Positions 7,242 to 11,429 of a DNA stretch of 11,429 nt are shown piece after piece. Source of the DNA: Chitinophagia bacterium (GTDB taxonomy: Bacteria; Bacteroidota; Bacteroidia; Chitinophagales; Chitinophagaceae); contig RGMU01000033.1 of assembly GCA_010021705.1 (NCBI GenBank), positions 1-11,429 on the forward strand, in the 5' to 3' direction. Both the position numbers and the translations under genes were made by a program. The notes under the pieces are model-generated. The model was not told where the DNA came from. It was given only the letters and a program-made list of their open reading frames with translations, and ran no database searches. Every line of letters starts with the position of its first letter. Within the stretch, counting starts at the first letter, position 1.

Positions 7242-7619
7242 TTATTTTAGTAAATATTTTATAGACACAAAACACATAATTGCTAATAAAAGTAACACTG
7301 CAACTGCCACATAAATCTGCCAATCGGCATGAATAAATTTTTTAAGATGCTTTTTATGCCCTAAGCGGTTATTAACCTTTTTGTAGATGTTTTTCTTCCT
7401 TTGTTGAAGGCTTTGCGGTGTTAATTGTGATAAGCCTTCAATGGCATCTGCCTCCGGCAACTCGTGGGCTAAGTATTCTTCAATGGCGTGCCGCCTTGTT
7501 TCCGGCAGGCTACCATTGGCATATTGCTCCAATTCCTCCTGTGTGGGAGGAGGGGGCAGGTTTTCTTTGCCTAATAGTGCCTTTAAGGCTTTGTGGTCTT
7601 GGTGTTTATCTTGGCTCAT
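7242..7619 (-). CDS. Putative anti-sigma factor, single-pass membrane protein
   Basis: A 125-residue protein with a cytoplasmic N-terminal part and one C-terminal transmembrane helix (~101-122, QIYVAVAVLLLLAIMCFVSI) preceded by a basic stretch (RKKNIYKK, GHKKHLKK) that fits the inside-positive rule. Residues 25-65 (PTQEELEQYANGSLPETRR, then IEEYLAHEL, DAIEGL) resemble the N-terminal segment common in Bacteroidota anti-sigma proteins. There is no zinc-binding HxxxCxxC motif. The start codon overlaps the stop of the ECF sigma gene by 4 bp (ATGA), implying translational coupling and a matched stoichiometry, which is the main argument for an anti-sigma role. Almost nothing follows the membrane helix on the periplasmic side (KYLLK), so it has no obvious sensor domain; any signal would have to come through the membrane or a partner. 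Confidence 0.7.
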   Translation of the reverse strand: MSQDKHQDHKALKALLGKENLPPPPTQEELEQYANGSLPETRRHAIEEYLAHELPEADAIEGLSQLTPQSLQQRKKNIYKKVNNRLGHKKHLKKFIHADWQIYVAVAVLLLLAIMCFVSIKYLLK

Positions 7620-8179
7620 GGATATAGGTTAATTTTGTGTTGCAATATATTTTTCAAATTCCGTTTGCCATTTTGGATATAGCTTTTCACTTGAGAAAAC
7701 GAAAAGCCAGTAAGGTTGGTTATTTCATTATAGCATTTTTGGTCAATGTAAAACAAAGTTATACATATTTGCTGCTCTTTATTAAGCTGCGTAAGTGCCT
7801 CTTGCAGCAAGTTCAAGTTTTGCTCACTGCTCCATATTTGTTCGCTGTCGGTGGCAGGTAGGTTGGTTAGTATCTCTTCAGAAACGGCTTGCATAGCACC
7901 TCTAAGCTGTTGCAGGCAGTGGTTGCGCATTAGGATATAAAGCCAGCCTTTGAGGTTGTCCACCTTTAGCGTAGCAAGTTTAGGAATAGCTTTTTCAAAC
8001 ACTTGCTGAACAGCATCTTCGGCACTTGCTTCGTTTTTAAGGTACTTCATAGCCACGCCAAGCATAAGCACCGTATGCCGTAATAAAAGCTCACCTAAAA
8101 GCTCGCTATTGCCCTTCGCCTGATAGGCATTGAGCAAATCTTCATCGCACCACTGTTGATATTTTGACTGCTGTTTCAA
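7616..8179 (-). CDS. ECF-family RNA polymerase sigma factor
   Basis: A 187-residue sigma-70 family protein with only regions 2 and 4. Region 2 (~11-97) contains DEDLLNAYQAKGNSELLGEL, the core-binding AEDAVQQVFEKA and LKGWLYILMRNHCLQQLR. Region 4 (~120-180) contains LNLLQEALTQLNKEQQICI and the -35-recognising helix-turn-helix NEITNLTGFSFSQVKSYIQNGKRNL. The start is TTG at 8179: no ATG is available until residue 39, inside region 2, and an in-frame TAG lies 15 bp upstream of the TTG (8195-8197). A rare start may keep expression low. It begins 60 bp after nuoD on the same strand and overlaps the putative anti-sigma gene by 4 bp. Regulon unknown; its neighbour, a GldM-domain protein, hints at an envelope or T9SS role. 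Confidence 0.92.
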   Translation of the reverse strand: MKQQSKYQQWCDEDLLNAYQAKGNSELLGELLLRHTVLMLGVAMKYLKNEASAEDAVQQVFEKAIPKLATLKVDNLKGWLYILMRNHCLQQLRGAMQAVSEEILTNLPATDSEQIWSSEQNLNLLQEALTQLNKEQQICITLFYIDQKCYNEITNLTGFSFSQVKSYIQNGKRNLKNILQHKINLYP

Positions 8180-8239
8180 TAGAATATTATGCTTCTATGA
8201 AGACGCACAAACTAATTTTTTCCACAAATCAACCCTTAA

Positions 8240-9490
8240 TTAGGCATCTAATTCTCCGGCAATTACATTTAGGCTACTAAGGGCTATAACGGCATCGCTT
8301 AGCAAGCCGCCTTCTACCATTTCAGGATAGGCTTGGTAATAGATAAAGCAAGGTCTTCTAAAGTGGAGACGGTAAGGAGTGCGCCCTCCATCGCTTATTA
8401 AGTAGTAACCCACTTCACCATTACCACCTTCCACACTGTGATATACTTCGCCTGCCGGTACATCAATTTCGCCCATTATCATCTTAAAGTGATATATCAG
8501 GGCTTCCATTTTGGTATAAACATCAGGCTTGGCGGGCAAATGGTATTTGTCTGCTTCAGGGGCATAAAACACATTCTTTTGCTTAGGGTCTTCTTTTTCC
8601 AAGCGGGCTATTTTTTCTAACGCCTGCTTAATAATGGAAAAGCTTTGCCATATTTCGCCATTACGCACCATGTAGCGGTCATATACATCACCCACAGAGC
8701 CTATCGGTATCTGAAAGTCAAACTCATCATAAGAGCAGTAGGGTGCTGCAACCCTAACATCATAGTCCACGCCGGTAGCGCGTAAATTAGGACCCGTAAA
8801 GCCGTAGTTCAGTGCTCTTTCGGCTGAAATAGGACCGGCACCTATGCACCTGTCCATAAAAATGCGGTTTCTGTTAAGTAATGTTTCAAACTCTTCCATT
8901 ACTTTAGGAAACTGCACAATAAATTCGTTTATTTTGGCAAAAAATACATCGCTAAAGTTGCGTTCAAAACCACCTACGCGCCCCATATTGGTGGTTAGCC
9001 TTGAGCCGCATACTTCTTCAAATATTTCATAAATTTTTTCTCTGTATTGGAATACGTAGGTGAACGTGGTAAGCGCACCCGTATCAACGGCTATTACAGA
9101 ATTACACACTAAGTGGTCGGCAATGCGGGCAAGCTCCATTACCATAACGCGCACATAGTCCACGCGCTTAGGCGGCGTAATGCCTATCAGTTTTTCTATG
9201 GTTAAGTGCCAGCCCATATTGTTGATAGGGGCAGAACAGTAGTTTAACCTATCGGTAAGCGTTGTAACTTGATAGTAAGGGCGGCGTTCTGCTATCTTTT
9301 CAAAGGCACGGTGAATGTAACCAATGGTAGGTACAGTTTGCAGCACGCGTTCTCCGTCTATTTCCATTATATTTTGGAACACGCCATGCGTTGCAGGGTG
9401 CGTAGGTCCTAAGTTAAGCGTTGTGGTTTGCTTTTGCAGCGACTCATCGGGCAGCGGTAAATGTTGCTGTATAGTCTGTACCTCGCTCAT
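8240..9490 (-). CDS. nuoD: NADH:quinone oxidoreductase subunit D (49 kDa subunit)
   Basis: 416 residues, full length for a stand-alone NuoD. It is a peripheral-arm subunit of complex I that, with NuoB, forms the quinone-binding cavity. LGPTHPATHGVF (27-38) holds H31, and TDRLNYCSAP holds Y84; these correspond to the conserved His and Tyr that contact the quinone headgroup. IGYIHRAFEKIAE, GRVGGFERNF and VEGGNGEVGYYLISDGG are further family signatures. The C-terminus reads NVIAGELDA, where most NuoD proteins I know end in a GEVDR-like sequence, so the usual terminal Arg is replaced by Ala. The start ATG at 9490 lies 41 bp after nuoC. nuoC and nuoD are separate, unlike the fused nuoCD of enterobacteria. 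nuoE does not follow. Confidence 0.98.
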   Translation of the reverse strand: MSEVQTIQQHLPLPDESLQKQTTTLNLGPTHPATHGVFQNIMEIDGERVLQTVPTIGYIHRAFEKIAERRPYYQVTTLTDRLNYCSAPINNMGWHLTIEKLIGITPPKRVDYVRVMVMELARIADHLVCNSVIAVDTGALTTFTYVFQYREKIYEIFEEVCGSRLTTNMGRVGGFERNFSDVFFAKINEFIVQFPKVMEEFETLLNRNRIFMDRCIGAGPISAERALNYGFTGPNLRATGVDYDVRVAAPYCSYDEFDFQIPIGSVGDVYDRYMVRNGEIWQSFSIIKQALEKIARLEKEDPKQKNVFYAPEADKYHLPAKPDVYTKMEALIYHFKMIMGEIDVPAGEVYHSVEGGNGEVGYYLISDGGRTPYRLHFRRPCFIYYQAYPEMVEGGLLSDAVIALSSLNVIAGELDA

Positions 9491-9531
9491 GTTCTATTTT
9501 TTTGTGTTGAATATTACGTTTATTAATAGGT

Positions 9532-10047
9532 TTATACCAAACTGCCCCGTCCAAACATCTCATCATCTTTGTCGGTGCGGGTAGGGTCTTCCATTTCATA
9601 CTCTTTGCGCATAGGGAAATAATCCATTTCGTTTACATTAAGTATGCGCGTTAAGTTTGGATGACCTTCAAATATAATGCCAAAGAAATCATAAGTTTCG
9701 CGCTCCATCCAGTTGGCAGCAGAAAATAAGCTACTTGCCGTAGGCACGCAAGGGTTGTCTATAGGTACATATACTTTGAGGCGAAGCCTTGAATTAGCTC
9801 GCATATTGTGCAGATGATACACCACGCACAATTCTTCACCTGCCCGCTCCGGAAAGTGCACCCCGGTAAGGTCGGTTAAAAATTGAAAAGACAGCTCGCT
9901 ATCATTGTATAAATAGGCAAGGACGTCTGTAATGGTAGAAACGGCTACTTTGCAGCTAAGCAAATTATAGGGTGTTTCCCATTCGCTTATAGCGTCTGCA
10001 AATTTGGCGGTAAGTTTTTGTTGAATGGTAGCGTTGTCTAACGGCAT
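9532..10047 (-). CDS. nuoC: NADH:quinone oxidoreductase subunit C (30 kDa subunit)
   Basis: 171-residue peripheral-arm subunit of complex I, with no cofactor of its own, that packs against NuoD and NuoB and helps join the hydrogenase-like module to the arm. The family signature is clear: NWMERETYDFFGIIFEGHP followed by NLTRIL (112-136), then PMRKEYEMEDPTR. The earlier FLTDLTGVHFPER strand is also typical. Length is normal for a stand-alone NuoC. The start is ATG at 10047; 41 bp separate it from nuoB upstream and from nuoD downstream, with no hairpin or promoter seen in either gap, so it is read as part of a nuoABCD transcript. Confidence 0.97.
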   Translation of the reverse strand: MPLDNATIQQKLTAKFADAISEWETPYNLLSCKVAVSTITDVLAYLYNDSELSFQFLTDLTGVHFPERAGEELCVVYHLHNMRANSRLRLKVYVPIDNPCVPTASSLFSAANWMERETYDFFGIIFEGHPNLTRILNVNEMDYFPMRKEYEMEDPTRTDKDDEMFGRGSLV

Positions 10048-10088
10048 AATTGTATGTTTAATATACGGCTTTGTTGAACTAAATAGAA

Positions 10089-10652
10089 TTATTCAATGCC
10101 ATAAGTGGTCATTAATTCTTTGTAAACAGGCGAAGTTCTTCTGCGGAGGCTTTCGCCCTTAACAAGCTCTTGCAGCTTCAAAATACCGTCTATTATGCCT
10201 TCGGGGCGGGGAGGGCAACCGGGCACATATACATCTACCGGAATCACTTGGTCTATGCCCTGCAATACGGAATACGAGTCAAATATACCCCCGCTTGATG
10301 CACATGCCCCAATGGCTATCACCCAGCGAGGCTCTGCCATTTGCAAATATACCTGCCTTAAAATAGGTCCCATTTTCTTAGATATAGTGCCTGCTACAAG
10401 CAACATATCACACTGACGAGGCGTAAAACCCATGCGCTCACTGCCAAATCTTGCCAAATCATAGTTTGAACCCATAGTTGCCATAAACTCAATGCCGCAG
10501 CAGGAGGTGGCAAAAGGTAGGGGCCATAGCGAATTGGCACGTGCCAACCCTATAACTTTATCTAACGAAGTGGACTGAAAGCCCTCTCCCACATAGCCTT
10601 CGGGCATTTCCACTAATTTTACCTTAGTGTTATATTGTACCGGTCTGCTCAT
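10089..10652 (-). CDS. nuoB: NADH:quinone oxidoreductase subunit B (N2 Fe-S subunit)
   Basis: 187-residue complex I subunit that carries the terminal [4Fe-4S] cluster N2, which passes electrons to quinone. All four ligands are present: the tandem C51-C52 in ATSCCGIEFMA, C117 in IGACASSGG and C146 in VPGCPPRPE, with the same spacing as in E. coli NuoB. Other signatures are ARFGSERMGFTPRQCDML and GTISKKMGPIL. The N-terminus is short and hydrophilic. ATG 10652 gives a family-typical start. It is followed 41 bp later by nuoC and preceded by nuoA with a 59-bp gap. Confidence 0.98.
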   Translation of the reverse strand: MSRPVQYNTKVKLVEMPEGYVGEGFQSTSLDKVIGLARANSLWPLPFATSCCGIEFMATMGSNYDLARFGSERMGFTPRQCDMLLVAGTISKKMGPILRQVYLQMAEPRWVIAIGACASSGGIFDSYSVLQGIDQVIPVDVYVPGCPPRPEGIIDGILKLQELVKGESLRRRTSPVYKELMTTYGIE

Positions 10653-10711
10653 GTTATATCTATTTGATGTTTTAATGTTATGCTAAAACGTATAATTTCC
10701 TATCCTGTTTA

Positions 10712-11113
10712 TTAATCCTCCCAATCCAATGCGCCTTTTTTAATAATATATATAAAGCCACAAAGAAAAAAGCCAACAAATAGCAATACTTCAACAAAGC
10801 CATTCCAGCCTAATTCCTTAAAATTAACGGCATAAGGGTAGAAAAATATTACTTCCACATCAAACAACACAAACAGTATAGCCACCAAAAAGTATTTTAT
10901 ACCCATTGGCTGCCTTGCATTGCCTATGCTTGGAATACCGCTTTCAAAGTTGATTAATTTATCACCTGTATTGCGCTTAGGTCCTAATAGGTGTGTTGCT
11001 CCCATCATTACCACCACAAAGCCTACTGCAACAATAAGCTGAAGCGCAATAGGAAAATAATTGAACGGTGTGCTTTGCTGTGCATTTAGCAATATTAGCT
11101 CGTGTATTGGCAT
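10712..11113 (-). CDS. nuoA: NADH:quinone oxidoreductase subunit A
   Basis: 133-residue membrane subunit of complex I (ND3 homologue), with three predicted transmembrane helices at about 19-43, 73-94 and 104-124. The long loop between helices 1 and 2 contains the conserved FESGIPSIGNARQPMGIKYFL stretch (56-76), which in the complex sits near the quinone site. Helix 2 carries FVLFDVEVIF with the conserved acidic D85 and E87. The first gene of the nuo cluster; its ATG at 11113 follows a good Bacteroidota promoter by about 40 bp and lacks a Shine-Dalgarno sequence. Confidence 0.97.
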   Translation of the reverse strand: MPIHELILLNAQQSTPFNYFPIALQLIVAVGFVVVMMGATHLLGPKRNTGDKLINFESGIPSIGNARQPMGIKYFLVAILFVLFDVEVIFFYPYAVNFKELGWNGFVEVLLFVGFFLCGFIYIIKKGALDWED

Positions 11114-11153
11114 CTTAATTTGGATGTTTAACTTTTGCCTGATAATCCAATCA

Positions 11154-11182
11154 CAAATTTACATGAAAAACCGATATTCCAA
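11154..11182 (-). promoter_or_regulatory. nuoA: Bacteroidota-type promoter for nuoABCD
   Basis: On the minus strand TTG (11180-11182) is followed by an 18-bp spacer and TAAATTTG (11154-11161), matching the TTG / TAnnTTTG consensus used by the Bacteroidota primary sigma factor. Transcription would start near 11148-11150, leaving a 5' leader of roughly 35 bases before the nuoA ATG. It lies in the only sizeable gap upstream of nuoA, which supports a promoter here. Confidence 0.65.
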
Positions 11183-11221
11183 TCAATTTTATGCTTATTC
11201 GTGTTTTTTCGCTGTTGATAA

Positions 11222-11429
11222 CTATTCTGCAAGTAGCACTTGCCATGCTTGGGCAATATCGCCCATGTCTAAAAGTTCTTTGGCATATATATGCAACTGT
11301 TGCCTGCGGGCAATAGTGTCATGCGTATTGGCTTTAAGCAGTTCTATTAGTCTGTGGTCTTGCACCGGCTCAGCTATCACCGGAACGGCTTGGCTGTTGG
11401 CGAGCATGCCTAAGTGGTTGCCGGTAAGC
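11222..11429 (-). CDS. Unrecognised protein, C-terminal part (runs off window)
   Basis: The frame is open to the right edge of the window, giving at least 68 residues that end at TAG (11222-11224). The ATG at 11407 may be internal: upstream codons read LTGNHLG without a stop. The tail is helical and amphipathic (LIELLKAN, RRQQLHIYAKELLDMGDIAQAWQVLLAE); the last ~28 residues look like one helix-turn-helix unit of a tetratricopeptide-type repeat. No enzyme motif is visible and I do not recognise the family. It is on the same strand as nuoA, 108 bp upstream, with the nuo promoter in between, so it is probably a separate transcription unit. Confidence 0.6.
   Translation of the reverse strand, partial: LTGNHLGMLANSQAVPVIAEPVQDHRLIELLKANTHDTIARRQQLHIYAKELLDMGDIAQAWQVLLAE

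Noticed and set aside
7418..7861. Several plus-strand open frames antisense to the sigma/anti-sigma pair
   Set aside because: Low-complexity Ser/Cys/Trp-rich or hydrophobic translations explained by the conserved minus-strand genes.
8208..8232. Possible promoter for the ECF sigma gene (TTG, then TTAGTTTG on the minus strand)
   Set aside because: The -7 box has one mismatch and the spacer is only 14 bp, too short for the consensus.

Overview
The window looks like a chromosomal segment of a member of the Bacteroidota, probably a Chitinophagales/Sphingobacteriia-like organism. The evidence is a GldM-type type IX secretion (T9SS) domain protein, a secreted NHL-repeat protein with a likely T9SS C-terminal sorting tail, a sugar-kinase/RapZ-C fusion of a kind I associate with this phylum, a LeuRS with phylum-like insertions, near-absence of Shine-Dalgarno sequences, and a TTG-N18-TAnnTTTG promoter in front of nuoA. 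All of this is core or house-keeping DNA. I see no mobile element, CRISPR array, tRNA or rRNA, and no gene-free stretch longer than about 110 bases.

Left part, plus strand (1-3638): the 3' end of an NHL-repeat secreted protein, a VOC/glyoxalase-fold protein, then a tight three-gene run with 7 and 5 bp gaps. That run is an LpxH-type UDP-2,3-diacylglucosamine diphosphatase, a SixA-type histidine phosphatase, and a 492-residue fusion of an aminoglycoside-phosphotransferase-fold (AmgK-like) sugar kinase to the C-terminal sensor domain of RapZ. The first and last genes both touch amino-sugar/envelope-precursor metabolism, so the run may be an envelope amino-sugar operon.

Middle, minus strand (3646-8179): reading right to left, an ECF sigma factor (TTG start) overlaps by 4 bp a small one-TM putative anti-sigma factor. 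A secreted protein consisting only of GldM-like periplasmic domains follows, and then leuS, which ends 7 bp from the convergent RapZ-fusion gene.

Right part, minus strand (8240-11113): nuoA-nuoB-nuoC-nuoD, the first four subunits of complex I (NADH:quinone oxidoreductase), in canonical order behind a good Bacteroidota-type promoter. nuoE and later genes do not follow. The ECF sigma gene begins 60 bp after nuoD. A partial unrecognised gene (11222 to the window end, minus strand) lies upstream of nuoA.

The most interesting items are the kinase-RapZ-C fusion and its operon partners, and the sigma/anti-sigma/GldM-domain trio. Neither is provably new from sequence alone.
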